Shown here one piece after another: positions 39,365 to 51,957 of a stretch of DNA of 64,000 nucleotides. A program made the position numbers and the translations under genes. This stretch comes from Scylla paramamosain. Taxonomy: Eukaryota > Arthropoda > Malacostraca > Decapoda > Portunidae. Where the stretch lies: contig NW_026973748.1 in NCBI RefSeq assembly GCF_035594125.1, positions 186,001 to 250,000 of the forward strand. Reading direction: 5' to 3'. A model generated the notes under the pieces. That model did not search any database, had not been told where the DNA came from, and saw only the letters and a list, made by a program, of their open reading frames with translations. Positions within the stretch are counted from its first letter, which is position 1. Every line of letters begins with the position of its first letter.

Positions 39365-41107
39365 AAAATAATATTTTTTTTTGTTATTCATCTTTATAGG
39401 TACTGAGATGCCAAAATTCTGTTAAAATTCTGGGAAATTATGTGGATAAAAGAATATTATCGAAAAAGTTAATTTTAGCTTTTTTTTTTTTGGACTGTTA
39501 TGTACCAAACCCTAAAGTGCATGCAAAGCCATCTATATGGGGAAATTAAACGACTTTACAAGAAAACTGTCTTTTAAGTGTTTTTCAGTATGTTAGGCAC
39601 CAAAACGTTAAAAAATTATTAAAGTCACTCTATATTGGAATCCAAAACAAAATTACTGAAAACGTGTCTTTTCAGTGTTTTACGTAAAAAATGCTAAAAC
39701 GGATGCAAACAGACCAATATGAAGAAATAGAATAACATTACCAAAAAGGTATATTTTCAGTGTTTTTGACCTTGTAACCAACAAAAAAAAAACGCAAAAA
39801 ATGGATGGAAAGCACTCTATATTGGGGAACAAAAAGACAATACGAGAATCGTGTACAAAGAGTATTTTATAGTTTCACAAGAACCACGAACCAAAAAAAC
39901 GCAAAAACTTGTGTATATGGAGAAGTTTCTTAGATACCAAAATGCTGAAACTCCTGAATAACACTCTTAATTAAGAAACAGAATAACATTACTAAATGCG
40001 TGTATTTTGAGTGTTTTTCACATTCTTAGTTACTAGAACCCCAAATTGCATGCAAAACTAGCTTTATGTGGGAAAAAAAAGACATTACCAGAAAAGTGTC
40101 TTTTGAGGGTTTTTGAGAGTTAGGCAATAAAGCACTAAAAAGGAGGGCAATCACATTACATGGGAATAAAACCAACTTTTACCAAGAATTTGTCTTTAAG
40201 TGTTTTTTAACTCCTTATATACCAAAACGCTAAAACACATGCAAAACACCCTTTATGGAGAAACAGATTAACATTACCAAAAACATGTAATTTTTTTATT
40301 CTCAAGAATCACAAGGCAAAAAACACAAAAACTCATATATATGGAGAAGTTTCTTAGATACCAAAATGCTGAAACTCCTGAATAACACTCTGTATTGAGA
40401 AACAGAACAACCTTACCAAATGCGTGTATTTTGAGTGTTTTTCACATTCTTAGTTACCAAAACCCCAAATTTTCTGTAAAAGTATCTTTATGTGGGAAAA
40501 AAATGACATTACCAGAAAAGTGTCTGTTTTTTTTTTAGCATGATAGGCAATAAACCACTAAAAATCAGGACAATCACATTACATAGTAATAAAACTAACT
40601 TTTAATAAGAACTTCCCTTTAAGTGTTTTTGAGCTCCTTATATACCAAAACGCTAAAACGAATGCAAAACACCCTTTATGGAGAAACAGAATAATATTAC
40701 CAAAAACATGTATTTTGAGTGTTTTTGATCATGTTACCTATAAAAACTCTTAAATACATGCAAAGAACCTTATGTTTGGGAAATTAAAGGATATTTCGAG
40801 AAACATGTATTACGAATGTTTTTAAGTTCTTTAAGTACCATATAGCTAAAACTAATAAATAACACTGTTTATAGAAAAAATAAAATAAATAAATAGGAAT
40901 TTATTTATTTTTTTGTTATTCCTCTTCATAGGTTTCAAGATGCCAAATTTCTTAAAAAATTCAGGGAAATTATGTGAAAAAGAACATTATGAAAAAAGTT
41001 AATTTTAGCTTTTTTTTTTCGGACTGTTATGTACCAAACCCTAAAGTGCATGCAAAGCCAGCTATATGGGGAAAATAAACGTCCTTACCAAAAACCTGTT
41101 TTTAGTG

Positions 41108-41124
41108 TTTTTTTTTTTTTTTTT
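41108..41124. repeat. Poly(T) tract
   Basis: Run of 17 T inside the TTTTAGTGTTT block of a reverse monomer. Other copies have only 5-6 T here. Confidence 0.75.
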
Positions 41125-41760
41125 GTTTCAACATGTTGGGCACCAAAACGATAAATAATATGGAAGTTAGTCAATGTGGTAATCCATCATAAAATTACTG
41201 AAAAAGTGTCTTTTCAGTGTTTTACGTAGAAAAACGCTAAATTGAATGCAAACCAACGAATATGGAGAAACAGAATAACATTACCAAAAAGGTATATTTT
41301 GAGTGTTTTTGAGCTTACCTTCAAAAAACGCGAAAATGGATGGAAAGCACTCTATATTGGGATACAAAAGGACATTACGAGTGTTTTATAGTTTCACAAC
41401 AGCCACAAGGCAAAAATCGCAAAAAACTCGGTGAATATGGAGAAGTTTCTTAGATACCAAAATGCTGAAACTCAGATATAACACTCTTAATTAAGAATAC
41501 AGAACAACCATACCAAATGCATGTATTTTAAGTGCTTTTCACATTCTTAGTTACTGAAAAAAAAAATTGCATGCGAAACTAGCTTTATGTGGGAAAAAAA
41601 AAAGACATTAAAAGAAAAGTGTCTTTTGAGTGTTTTTGAGCGTGATAGGCACTAAAGCACTACAAAGGAGAGCAATCACATTATATGGGAATAACACCAA
41701 CTTTTACCAAGAACCTGCCTTTACGTGTTTTTGAGCTTTTTACATACCAAAACGCTAAAA

Positions 41761-41777
41761 CGTAATTCTTAATTACG
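41761..41777. repeat. 7-bp hairpin at a deletion join
   Basis: CGTAATT-CTT-AATTACG. It replaces the normal CGCATGCAAAACACC continuation and joins one monomer directly to the GTATTATGAGTG part of the next, so about 100 bp of unit is missing. Confidence 0.7.
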
Positions 41778-44700
41778 GAAATGCTGTATTATGAGTGTTT
41801 TTAAGTTCTTTAAGTAACAAAAAGCTAAAACCCACAAATAACTCTTTATAGAGAGAAAAATTTTTTTTGCGTTATTCATGCCAAAATTTTTTACCAAAAT
41901 TATTTTGCCAAAATTCTGGCAAAATTAATGGAAATTTTGTAAAAAAAAAAATCATTATAAAAAAATAATTTTAGCTCTTTTCCGGAGTTATGTACAAACT
42001 CTGAAGTGCATGCAGATCCACCTATATGGGGAAATCACACGACTTTACCAGAAACCTATCTTTTCAGTGTTTTTTTCAGCAATTTCAACAATATTACTTA
42101 AAACGTGTCTTTTTAGTAATTTACGTAGAAAAACGCTAAAACGGATGCAAACCAACCAATATGAAGAAAGAGAATAACATTACCAAAAAGATATATTTTG
42201 ATGTGTTTTTGAGCTTGTTACATACAAAAAAAGCAAAAATGGATAGAAAGCACTTTATATTGGCAAAGAAGAGGACATTACGAGAAACGTGTATGAGTGT
42301 TTTATAGTTTGACAAGAACTACAAGGTAAAATACTCAAAAACTCGTGTACATAAAGTTTCTTACATACCAAAAAGATGAAACTCATGAACAACACTTTTA
42401 ATTAAGAAATAGAACAACCTTACTAAATGCCTGTGTTTTGAGTTTTTTCACATTCTTAGTTACCAAAACCCCAAATTCCATGCAAAACTAGCTTTATGTG
42501 GGAAAAAAAAATGACATTACCAGAAAAGTGTCTTTTGAGTGTTTTTGAGCTTGTTAGGCAATAAAGCACTAAAAAGCAGGACAATCACATTATATGGGAA
42601 TAAAATCAACTTTTACCAAGAACTTGCCTTTAAGTGTTTTCGAACTCATTACATACCAAAAAGCTAAAACGCATGCAAAACACCTTTTATGGAAAAACAG
42701 AATAAAATTACCAAAAACATATATTTTAAGTGTTTTTGATCATGTTATCTATAAAAACGCTTAAATACATGCAAAAAACCTTATGTTTGCGAAAGGAAAG
42801 GACATTCCGAGAAACGTGTATTATAAGTATTTTTAAGTTCCTTTAGTACCAAAAAGCTAAAACCCACAAATAACACTCTTTATTTAGAAAAAAAAGTAAG
42901 AAAATAAAAAAATAGGATTTTTTTTTTATTAATCTTCATAGGTACCGAGATGCCAAAATTCTGGGAAAATTCAGGGCTATTATATGATAAAACAAAAATT
43001 ATCAAAAAAGTAAATTTTAGCTTTTTTTCGGACTGTTATATACCAAACCCTAAAGTGCATGCAAAGGCTCCTATATGCGGATATTAAACGACCTTACCAG
43101 AAATCTGTTTTTTGAGTGTTTTTCAGCATGTTAGGCACCAAAACGATTAATAATAAGGAACTCACTCTATATGAAAATCGAAAACATAATTGCTGAAAAC
43201 GTATTTTTTTTTTACGTAGAAAACGCGAACCTACCAATATCAAGAAATAGAAAAACATTACCAAAAAGGTATATTTTGAGTATTTTTGAGCTTGTTACCT
43301 ACAAAAAACGCGAAAATTGATGCAAAGCACTCTATATTAGAAAACAAAAGGACTTTGCAAGAAAAGTGTATAATGAGTTTTTTTATAGTTCAAAAGAACC
43401 AAAAGGCAAAAAACACAAAAACTCGTGTATATGGAGAAGGTTCCTAGATACCAAAATGCTAAAACTCATGAATAACACTCTTAATTGAGAAACAGAACAA
43501 CCTTACTAAATGCGTGTATTTTGGGTGCTTTTCACATTCTTAGTTACCAAAACTCCAAATTGCTTGCGAAACCACCTTTATGTGAGGAAAAAATGACATT
43601 ACCAGAATATCTTTTAAGTGCTTTTGAGCGTGATAGGCAATAAAGCACTAAAAAGCAGGGCAATCATATTACATTGGAATAACACCAATTTATACCAAAA
43701 ACTTGCCTTTAAGTGTTCTTGAGCTCCTTATATACCAAACCGCTAAAACACATACAAAACAAACTTTATGGAAAAACAGAATAACATTACCAAAAACATG
43801 TATTTTGAGTGTTTTTGATCATGTTATCTATAAAAACGCTTAAATACATGCAAAGAACATTATGTTTGGGAAACAAAAGGACATTACGAGAAACGTGTAT
43901 TATGAGTGTTTTTTAAGTTCCTTAAAAAACTTAAAAACCAAATAACACTCTTTATTTAGAAAATAAAAAATAAAAAAATAAAAAAATAGGATTTTTTTTT
44001 TTTTTTTTTTTGTTATTCATATCATAGGTACTGAGATGCCAAAATTCTGGGAAAATTCAGGGCAATCATATGATAAAAGAATATTATCAAAAAAGTTAAT
44101 TCCAGCTTTTTTTTTCGGACTGTTATGTACCAAACCTTAAAGTGCATGAGGAAATTAATCGACATTACCAGAAATATGTCTTTTGAGTTTTTTTTTTTAG
44201 CATGTTAGGCACCAAAACGATAAATAATAAGGAACTCACTCTATATGGGAATCCAAAAAAAAGTTGCTGAAAACGTGTCTTCTCAGTGTTTTACGTAGAA
44301 AAACGCTAAAACGGATGCAAGGCAACCAATATCAAGAAATAGAAAAACGTTACTAAAAAGGTATATTTTGAGTGTTTTTGAGTATGTTACCTACAAAAAA
44401 CGCGAAAATTGATGCAAAGCAGTATATATTGGAAAACAAAAGGACATTGCAAGAAAAGTGTATAATGAGTGTTTTATAGTTCAAAAGAACCACAAGGCAA
44501 AAAACGCAAAATCTCTTGTATATGGAGAGGTTTCCTAGATACAAAAATGCTAAAACTCATGTGTAACACTCCTAATTGAGAAACAGAACAGCCTTAATAA
44601 ATGCGTGTGTTTTCAGTGTTTTTCACATTCTTAGCAAAACTACAAATTGCATGCGAAAATAGATTTTTGTTAAAAAAAAAAAACTTTACCAGAAAAGTGT

Positions 44701-46103
44701 CTTTTGAGTATTTTTGAGCGTGATAGAAAATAAAGCACTAAAAAGGAGGGCAATCACATTACACTGGAGGAAAACGAATTTTTACCAAGAACTTGCATTT
44801 ATGTGTTTTTGAGCTCCTTATATACCAAAACACTAAAACGCATGCAAAACACTCTTTTTTTTGAAACAGAATAACATTACCAAAAACATGTATTTTGAGT
44901 GTTTTTGATCATGTTGCCAATAAAAACGCTTAAATAAATGCAAAGAACACTATTTTTGGGAAACGAAAGGAGATTACGAGAAACGAGTATTATGAGTGTT
45001 TTTAAGTTCATTAATTACCAAAAAGCTAAAAGCCACAAATAACTATCTTTATTGAGAAACAATAAATAAATAAATAATAAAAAATACAGTATTTTTTTCT
45101 TTCTTATTCATCTTCACAGGTACCGAAATGCCAAAATTCGGGCAAATTTCAGGAAATTATGTGAAATAAGAACATTATCAAAAAAGTTTAATTTAGCTTT
45201 TTTTTTTCGAACTTTTAAGTACCAAACCCCTAAAGTGCATGCAAAGCCACCTATATGGGGAAATTAAACGTATTTGCCAGAAAACGGTCATATGAGTATT
45301 TTTCAGCATGTTAGGAACCAACACGATAAATAATATGGAAGTCAATCTATATGGGAATCCAAAAGAAAAATAACTAAAAACGTGTCTTTTCGGTGTTTTA
45401 CGTAGAAAAACGCTAAAACGGATGTAAACCAACCAATATGAAGAAATAAAATAACATTATAAAAAGGTATATATTTTAAGTGCTTGTAAAATTGTTACCT
45501 ACAAAAAACTCGAAAATGGATGGAAAGCACTCTATATTGGGAAGCAAAAGGACATTACGAAAAACGTGTATAATGAGTGTTTTATAGTTTCACAAGAACT
45601 ACAAGGTAAAAAACGCAAAAACTCGTGTATATTGAGAAGTTTCTTACATTCCAAAATGCTGAAACTCTGGAACAACACTCTTAATTAGGATCTCACTCTA
45701 TATGGGAATCCAAAACAAAGTTACTAAAAACGTGTCTTCTCAGTGTTTTATGTAGAAAAACGTTAAAACGGATGCAAACTAACCAATATCAGGAAATAGA
45801 AAAACGTTACCAAAAATGTATATTTTGAGTGTTTTTGAGCTTTTTATCTACAAAAAACGCGAAAATTGATGCAAAGTACTCTATATTGGGAAACAAAAGA
45901 ACATTGCAAGAAAAGTGTATAATGAGTGTTTTATAGTTCAAAAGAACCACAAAGCAAACAACGCAAAAAATCGTGTATATGGAGAGATTTCTTAGATACC
46001 AAAATGCTGAAACTCATGAATAATACTCTTCAATAAGAAACAGAATAACTTTACTAAATGCATGTATTTTGACTGCTTTTCAGATTCTTAGTTACCAAAA
46101 ACC

Positions 46104-46127
46104 TCAAAATCAATCAAAATCAAAATA
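46104..46127. repeat. TCAAAATCA stutter at second macro-inversion junction
   Basis: TCAAAATCA-like words overlap in tandem exactly where reverse satellite turns to forward. It parallels the GAAGAAAT stutter at 6,901. Confidence 0.72.
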
Positions 46128-48774
46128 CATATTTTTGGTAATGTTACTCTGTTTCTCCATAATGGGTGTTTTACATGCGTTTTTGCATTTTGGTATGTAA
46201 GGAGTTAGAAAAAAAAACACTTAAAGGCAAGTTCTTCGTAAAGATTGGTTTTATACCCAATTTTTATATATAAGTTATGTGATTTTTCTGCTTTTTAGTG
46301 CTTTGTTACATATCATGATGAAAAACACTTAAAAGACATTTTTCTGGTAATGTTATTTAAGCGTTTTTATTGGAAATATGATCAAAAACACTCAAAATGC
46401 ATGTTTTTGGTAATGTTATTATGTTTCACCATAAAGTGTATTTCGCATGCGTTTAAGTGTTTTTGTATATAAGGAGCTCAAAAAAAAATTAAAGGCAAGT
46501 TCTTATTAAAAATTGGTGTTATTCCAATGCAATGTGATTGCCCAGCTTTTCAGTACTTCTTTGCCTAACACGCTCAAAAACACTCAAAAGACATTTTTCT
46601 GGTAATGTCATTTTTTTCCCACATAAAGCTGGTTTCGCATGCAATTTGGGGTTTTGGTAACTAAGAATGTGAAAAGCACTCAAAATACACACATTTAGTA
46701 AGATTGTTCTGTTTCTCAATTAAGAGAGTTGTTCATGAGTTTCAGCATTTTGGTATCTAAGAAACTTCTTCATATACACTAGTTTTTGCATTTTTTGTCT
46801 TATGGTTCTTTTGAACTATAAAACACTCATTATATACTTTTCATGCAATGTCCTTTTCTTTCCCATTATAGAGTCCTTTGCATCAATTTTCGTGTTTTTT
46901 ATAGGTAACAAGCTCAAAAACACTCAAAATATACCTTTTTGGTAATGTTTTAATCTATTTCTTTATATTGGTTTTGTTTGCATCCGTGTTAGCGTTTTTC
47001 TACGTAAAACACTGAGAAGACACGTTTTCAGTAATTTTGTTTTGAATTCCCATATAGAGTGAGTGCCTAACATGCTGAACAACACTCAAAAGAGAGATAT
47101 CTGATAAGGTCGTTTAATTTCCTCATATAGGAGGCTTTGCATGCACTTTAGGGTTTGGTATATAAAAAAGCTAAAATTTACTTTTTTGGTAATATTCCTT
47201 TATCACATAATTGCCCAGAATTTTGGCATCTCGGTACCTATGAAGATGAATAACAAAAAAAAATCCTATTTATTTTATTTCTTTATTTTTTATTTTCTAA
47301 ATAAAGAGTGTTATTTGTGAGTTTTAGCTTTTTGGTACTTAAGGAACTAATAAAAACACTCATAATACACGTTTCTCGTAATGTCCTTTTGTTTCCCAAA
47401 CATAATGTTCTTTGCATGTACTTAATCTTTTTATAGATAACATGATCAAAAACACTCAAAATACATGTTTTTGGTAATGTTATTCTGTTTCTCCATAAAG
47501 TTTGTTTTTCATGCGTTTTAGCGGTTTGGTATATAAGGGGTTAAAAAACACTTAAAGGCAAATTCAAAGGCAAAACTGGTTTTATTCTCATGTAATGTGA
47601 TCGTTCTGCTTCTTAGTGCTTTGTTGCATATCACGCTCAAAAACACTCAAAAGGCACCTTTCTGGTAATGTATTTTTTTCCCAAATGAAGCTAGTTTCGT
47701 ATGTATTTTGGCATTTTTGTAACTAAGAATGTGAAAAACACTTAAAATACACAATTTGGTAAGGTAGTTCTGTTTATCGATTAAAAGTGTTATTCATGCA
47801 TTTCATCATTTTGGTATGTAAAAATTTCTCTATATACACGAGTTTTTGCGTTTATTGCCTTGTGGTTCTTTTAAAACTATAAAACATTCATTATACACGT
47901 TTCTCGTAATGTCCTTTTGTTTCCTAATATAGAGTGCTTTACATCCATTTTTGCATTTTTTGTAGGTAATAAGCTCAAAAACACTCAAAAAATATCTTTT
48001 TGGTAATGTTATTCTATTTCTTCATATAGGATGGTTTGTATCCGCTTTAGCGTTTTTCTACGTAAAACACTGAAAAGACACGTTTTCAGTAATTTTGTTT
48101 TGGATTCACATATTGACTGATTTTCATATTATTTATCGTATTGGTGCCTAACATGCTGAAAAATATTGAAAAGACAGGTTTCTGGTAAAGTCGTTTAACT
48201 TCCCTATATAGGTGGCTTTGCATGCACTTTAGGTTTTGGTACATAACAATGAGAAAAAAAAAAGCTATAACTAACTTTCATGATAATGTTCTTTTTTTTC
48301 ACATAAATTCCCTGAATTTTGGCAGAATTTTGGCAATTCGGTACCTATAAAGATGAAAAACAAAAAAAAAAATTCCATTTTTTAATTTTTTTTTTATTTT
48401 ATTTATTTTTTCTAAAGAGTGTTATTTGTCTGTTTTAGCTTTTTTGGTACTGAAGGAACTTAAAAATCACTCATAATACACGTTTCTCGTAATGTTCTTT
48501 CGTTTCCCAAACATAAGGTTCTTTGCATTTATTAAAGCGTTTTTTTTAGATAACATGATCAAAAACACTCAAGATACATGTATTTGGTAATGTTATTCTG
48601 TTTCTCCATGAAATGTATTTTGCATGCGTTTTAGCGTTTTGTTATGTAAGGAGCTCAAAAAACACTTAATGGCAAGTTCAGTTCTTGGTAAAATTTGGCT
48701 TTATTCCCATGTAATGTGATTGCCCTTCCTTTTAGTGCTTTATTGCGCAACACGTTCAAAAACACTCAAAAGAC
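46128..48774 (+). repeat. HOR satellite, forward block G
   Basis: Forward satellite that is a direct copy of part of 55,600-59,005. Offset is about 9,185 bp near 47,150, then about 10,225-10,231 bp from 47,408 to 48,774, so the downstream copy holds one extra HOR unit between. A private join lies near 46,366 (GGTAATGTTATTTAAGCG). No genes seen. Confidence 0.87.
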
Positions 48775-49015
48775 ATGCAAGGCCTCGCATATGAGGAAAT
48801 TAAAGACCTTACCAGAAATCTGTCTTTTGAGTGTTTTTCAGCATGTTAGGCATCAAAATGATAAATAATAAGGAACTCACTCTATGTGGGAATCCAAAAG
48901 AAAATTACTGAAAACGTGTCTTCTCAGTGTTTTACGTAGAAAAACGCTAAAAGTGATGCAAACCAACCAATATCAAGAAGCAGAAAAACTTTACCAAAAA
49001 TGTATATTTTGAGTG
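48775..49015 (-). repeat. Inverted satellite island, copy d, first part
   Basis: Begins with the same AAAGACATGCAAGGCC join as copies a and e and runs in reverse orientation up to GTATATTTTGAGTG, where the LINE poly(T) starts. Continues at 51,958. Confidence 0.87.
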
Positions 49016-49032
49016 TTTTTTTTTTTTTTTTT
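49016..49032 (-). other. Poly(A) tail of LINE
   Basis: Seventeen T on the plus strand, equal to the 3' poly(A) of the minus-strand element. About five of these T belong to the satellite GTGTTTTT block. Confidence 0.85.
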
Positions 49033-49124
49033 ATGTAGGAAGGATACTGGCCAAGGGCAACAAAAATCTAATAAAAAAAAATGCCCACTGAAATGCCAGT
49101 CCCATAAAAGGGTCAAAGCAGTGG
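49033..49124 (-). other. LINE 3' untranslated region
   Basis: About 90 bp between the last coding stop and poly(A), containing an internal A9/T9 run and the word CCTTGGCCAGTATCC on the minus strand. No ORF. Confidence 0.75.
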
Positions 49125-49514
49125 TCAAAAATTGGTGGATAAGTGTCTTGAAACCTCCCTCTTGAAGGAATTCAAGTCATAGGAAGGTGGAAATACAGAA
49201 GAAGGCAGGGAGTTCCAGAGTTTACCAGAGAAAGGGATGAATGATTGAGAATACTGGTTAACTCTTGCGTTAGAGAGGTGGACAGAATAGGGGTGAGAGA
49301 AAGAAGAAAGTCTTGTGCAGCGAGGCCGCGGAAGGAGGGGAGGCATGCAGTTAGCAAGATCAGAAGAGCAGTTGGCATGAAAATAGCGGTAGAAGACAGC
49401 TAGATATGCAACATTGCGGCGGTGAGAGAGGGGCTGAAGACAGTCAGTTAGAGGAGAGGAGTTGATGAGACGAAAAGCTTTTGATTCCACCCTGTCTAGA
49501 AGAGCAGTATACAT
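49125..49514 (-). pseudogene. LINE C-terminal domain, out of frame with RT
   Basis: A 129-codon frame (the visible Met is internal) reading [34 protein letters not shown], then NQYSQSFIPFSGKLWNSLPS and FKREVSRHLSTNF before a stop. This is the conserved tail of this LINE family; the LWNSLP block parallels the NDWN motif of the plus-strand LINE. It follows the RT frame, with which it overlaps by 19 bp. In the family, as I recall it, about a dozen residues separate RPCM from the TALLDR motif; here they are missing and the frame changes near 49,514, so RT and tail are no longer one protein. Confidence 0.85.
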
Positions 49515-51004
49515 GGACGGATAAGGCCCTTGTACAGAGTTAGCAGCTGGGGGGGTGAGAAAAACTGGCGGAGACGTTTCAGAACACCTAACTTCATAGA
49601 AGCTGTTTTAGCTAGAGATGAGATGTGAAGTTTCCAGTTCAGATTATAAGTAAAGGACAGACCGAGGATGTTCAGTGTAGAAGAGGGGGACAGTTGAGTG
49701 TCATTGAAGAAGAGGGGATAGTTGTCTGGAAGATTGTGTCGAGTTGATAGATGGAGGAAATGAGTTTTTGAGGCATTGAACAATACCAAGTTTGCTCTGC
49801 CACAATCAGAAATTTTAGAAAGATCAGAAGTCAGGCGTTCTGTGGCTTCCCTGCGTGATATGTTTACCTCCTGAAGGGTTGGACGTCTATGAAAAGACGT
49901 GGAAAAGTGCAGGGTGGTATCATCAGCATAGGAGTGGATAGGACAAGAAGTTTGGTTTAGAAGATCATTAATGAATAATAAGAAAAGAGTGGGTGACAGG
50001 ACAGAACCCTGAGGAACACCACTGTTAATAGATTTAGGAGAAGAACAGTGACCGTCTACCACAGCAGCAATAGAACGGTCAGAAAGGAAACTTGAGATGA
50101 AGTTACAGAGAGAAGGATAGAAACCGTAGGAGGGTAGTTTGGAAATCAAAGCTTTGTGCCAGACTCTATCAAAGGCTTTTGATATGTCCAAGGCAACAGC
50201 AAAAGTTTCACCAAAGTCTCTAAAAGAGGATGACCAAGACTCAGTAAGGAAAGCCAGAAGATCACCAGTAGAGCGGCCTTGACGGAACCCATACTGGCGA
50301 TCAGATAGAAGGTTGTGAAGTGATAGATGTTTAAGAATCTTCCTGTTGAGGATAGATTCAAAAACTTTAGATAAGCAGGAAATTAAAGCAATAGGACGGT
50401 AGTTTGAGGGATTAGAGCGGTCACCCTTTTTAGGAACAGGTTGAAAGTAGGCAAACTTCCAGCAAGAAGGAAAGGTAGATGTTGACAGACAGAGCTGAAA
50501 GAGTTTGACTAGGCAAGGTGCAGGCACGGAGGCACAGTTTCGGAGAACAATAGCAGGGACCCCATCAGGTCCATAAGCCTTCTGAGGGTTTAGACCAGCG
50601 AGGGCATGGAAAACATCATTACGAAGAATTTTAATACGTGGCATGAAGTAGTCAGAGGGTGGAGGAGAGGGAGGAACAAGCCCAGAATCGTCCAAGGTAG
50701 AGTTTTTAGCAAAGGTTTGAGCAAAGAGTTCAGCTTTAGAAATAGACGTGATAGCAGTGGTGCCATCTGGTTGAAGTAGAGGAGGGAAAAAAGAAGAAGC
50801 AAAGTTATTGGAGATATTTTTGGCTAGATGCCAGAAATCACGAGGGGAGTTAGATCTTGAAAGGTTTTGACATTTTCTGTTAATGAAGGAGTTTTTGGCT
50901 AGTAGGAGAACAGACTTGGCATGGTTCCGGGCAGAAATATAAAGTGCATGAGATTCTGGTGATGGAAGGCCTTTTGTGGGCCACCTCTCTATCATGTATA
51001 GCAC
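49496..51004 (-). CDS. LINE reverse transcriptase (open frame within a broken element)
   Basis: Open frame of 502 codons. Residues from about 12 on are element sequence; the first eleven are a shifted reading of the linker, so the ATG is not the real start. Motifs in order: AYGPDGVP (143-150), SNYRPIAL (200-207), [10 protein letters not shown] (237-246), motif [12 protein letters not shown] (272-282, catalytic Asp273), motif [12 protein letters not shown] (328-338), motif C YADD (359-362; 49,919-49,930). All catalytic residues of a LINE polymerase are present. Such enzymes copy LINE RNA into DNA at a nicked target. The upstream endonuclease is in other frames and the tail is cut off, so a functional product is unlikely. 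Confidence 0.88.
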   Translation of the reverse strand: MLYMIERWPTKGLPSPESHALYISARNHAKSVLLLAKNSFINRKCQNLSRSNSPRDFWHLAKNISNNFASSFFPPLLQPDGTTAITSISKAELFAQTFAKNSTLDDSGLVPPSPPPSDYFMPRIKILRNDVFHALAGLNPQKAYGPDGVPAIVLRNCASVPAPCLVKLFQLCLSTSTFPSCWKFAYFQPVPKKGDRSNPSNYRPIALISCLSKVFESILNRKILKHLSLHNLLSDRQYGFRQGRSTGDLLAFLTESWSSSFRDFGETFAVALDISKAFDRVWHKALISKLPSYGFYPSLCNFISSFLSDRSIAAVVDGHCSSPKSINSGVPQGSVLSPTLFLLFINDLLNQTSCPIHSYADDTTLHFSTSFHRRPTLQEVNISRREATERLTSDLSKISDCGRANLVLFNASKTHFLHLSTRHNLPDNYPLFFNDTQLSPSSTLNILGLSFTYNLNWKLHISSLAKTASMKLGVLKRLRQFFSPPQLLTLYKGLIRPCILLF

Positions 51005-51485
51005 GAGAACAAGCTGTGTTAAACCAAGGTTTAGAAGGTTTAGGACGAGAAAAAGAGTGAGGAATGTACGCCTCCATGCCAGACACTATCACCTCTGTTA
51101 TGCGCTCAGCACACAAAGACGGGTCTCTGACACGGAAGCAGTAGTCATTCCAAGGAAAATCAGCAAAATACCTCCTCAGGTCCCCCCAACTAGCAGAGGC
51201 AAAACGCCAGAGGCACCTTCGCTTAGGGGGATCCTGAGGAGGGATTGGAGTGATAGGACAAGATAAAGATATGAGATTGTGATCGGAGGAGCCCAACGGA
51301 GAAGAAAGGGTGACAGCATAAGCAGAAGGATTAGAGGTCAGGAAAAGGTCAAGAATGTTGGGCGTATCTCCAAGACGGTCAGGAATACGAGTAGGGTGTT
51401 GCACCAATTGCTCTAGGTCATGGAGGATAGCAAAGTTGTAGGTTAGTTCACCAGGATGGTCAGTGAAGGGAGAGGAAAGCCAAAG
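50976..51485 (-). pseudogene. LINE endonuclease C-terminal half and linker
   Basis: Continues the endonuclease after a stop at 51,486-51,488. Visible are [20 protein letters not shown] and the catalytic GSSDHN motif (near 51,280), where the Asp-His pair completes an apurinic-endonuclease active site. Then come the proline-rich [14 protein letters not shown] and the linker block [21 protein letters not shown] one-base slip at about 50,968-50,975 throws the frame out just before the RT region. An open frame of 175 codons starts at 51,407, but that Met is internal. The last ~30 codons of that open frame, downstream of 50,976, are out-of-frame readings of the RT region. Confidence 0.83.
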
Positions 51486-51957
51486 CTAGTGGTGAACATT
51501 GAAGTCTCCAAGAATGGAGATCTCTGCAAAAAGGGAAGAGGGTCAGAATGTGCTCCACTTTGGAAGTTAAGTAGTCAAAGAATTTCTTATAGTCAGAGGA
51601 GTTAGGAGAGAGGTATACAGCACAGATAAATTTAGTATGAGAATGACAATGACTCTGTAGTCGTAGCCAGATGGTGGAAAACTCGGAAGATTCAAGAGCG
51701 TGGGCACGAGAGCAGGTTAAGTCATTGCGCACATAAACGCAGCATCCAGCTTTGGATCGAAAATGAGGATAGAGAAAGTAGGAGGGAACAGAAAAGGGGC
51801 TACTGTCAGTTGCCTCAGACACCTGAGTTTCAGTGAGGAAAAGAAGATGAGGTTTAGAAGAGGAGAGGTGGTGTTCTACAGATTGAAAATTAGATCTTAG
51901 AACGCGAATGTTACAGAAGTTAATGAAGAAAAAGTTGAGGGGGGTGTCAAGACACTT
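51486..51957 (-). pseudogene. LINE endonuclease N-terminal half
   Basis: From near the 5' end it reads FCNIRVLRSNFQSVEHHL (Asn of the first active-site motif near 51,912), FLTETQ (catalytic Glu near 51,830), SKAGCCVYVRNDL and CAVYLSPNSSD, as in the EEP fold of LINE endonucleases. The frame slips near 51,520-51,530; in the next frame ISILGDFNVHH carries the GDFN motif (51,498-51,509) and is followed at once by TAG at 51,486-51,488. The open frame begins in satellite (52,005), which gives a meaningless N-terminus. Confidence 0.83.

Larger units (their letters stand above)
37604..46103 (-). repeat. HOR satellite, reverse block F
   Basis: Reverse satellite resuming after the LINE. The first ~190 bp are hybrid monomers (GCTCTTCCGTG and AAGCACCCTAAATGAGG are not typical of any unit). 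Landmark copies lie near 38,287, 39,388, 40,918, 42,934, 44,015 and 45,106. Scars: CATGTAATTTTTTTATTCTCAAG near 40,290, a fold-back join at 41,761, and a join near 45,690 (TTAATTAGGATCTCACTC). The stretch from about 42,900 to 45,690 mirrors 59,800-62,600. No genes seen. Confidence 0.9.
49016..51957 (-). mobile_element. Degenerate non-LTR retrotransposon (Jockey-like LINE)
   Basis: A 2.9-kb insert in reverse orientation, far richer in G+C than the array. Read on the minus strand from 51,957 it carries an apurinic-type endonuclease, a linker, reverse transcriptase, a C-terminal domain, a ~90-bp 3' UTR and a 17-nt poly(A). It begins close to the endonuclease start with no visible first ORF or long 5' UTR, so it may be 5'-truncated. 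Flanks are one interrupted satellite monomer (GAGTG on the left, GTTTTTGAGCTTG on the right). The target duplication is at most a few bases and merges with the T run. At least two frameshifts, one stop and one deletion break the polyprotein. The Jockey-like label is from motif order and memory of crab annotations. Confidence 0.92.

Noticed and set aside
49496..51004. Functional autonomous retrotransposon
   Set aside because: The RT motifs are intact, but the endonuclease has a frameshift and a TAG stop, the linker has a frameshift, and the C-terminal domain is out of frame after a deletion.
50976..51266. 96-codon open frame on the plus strand
   Set aside because: Antisense shadow of the LINE endonuclease/linker region; no recognisable motif.
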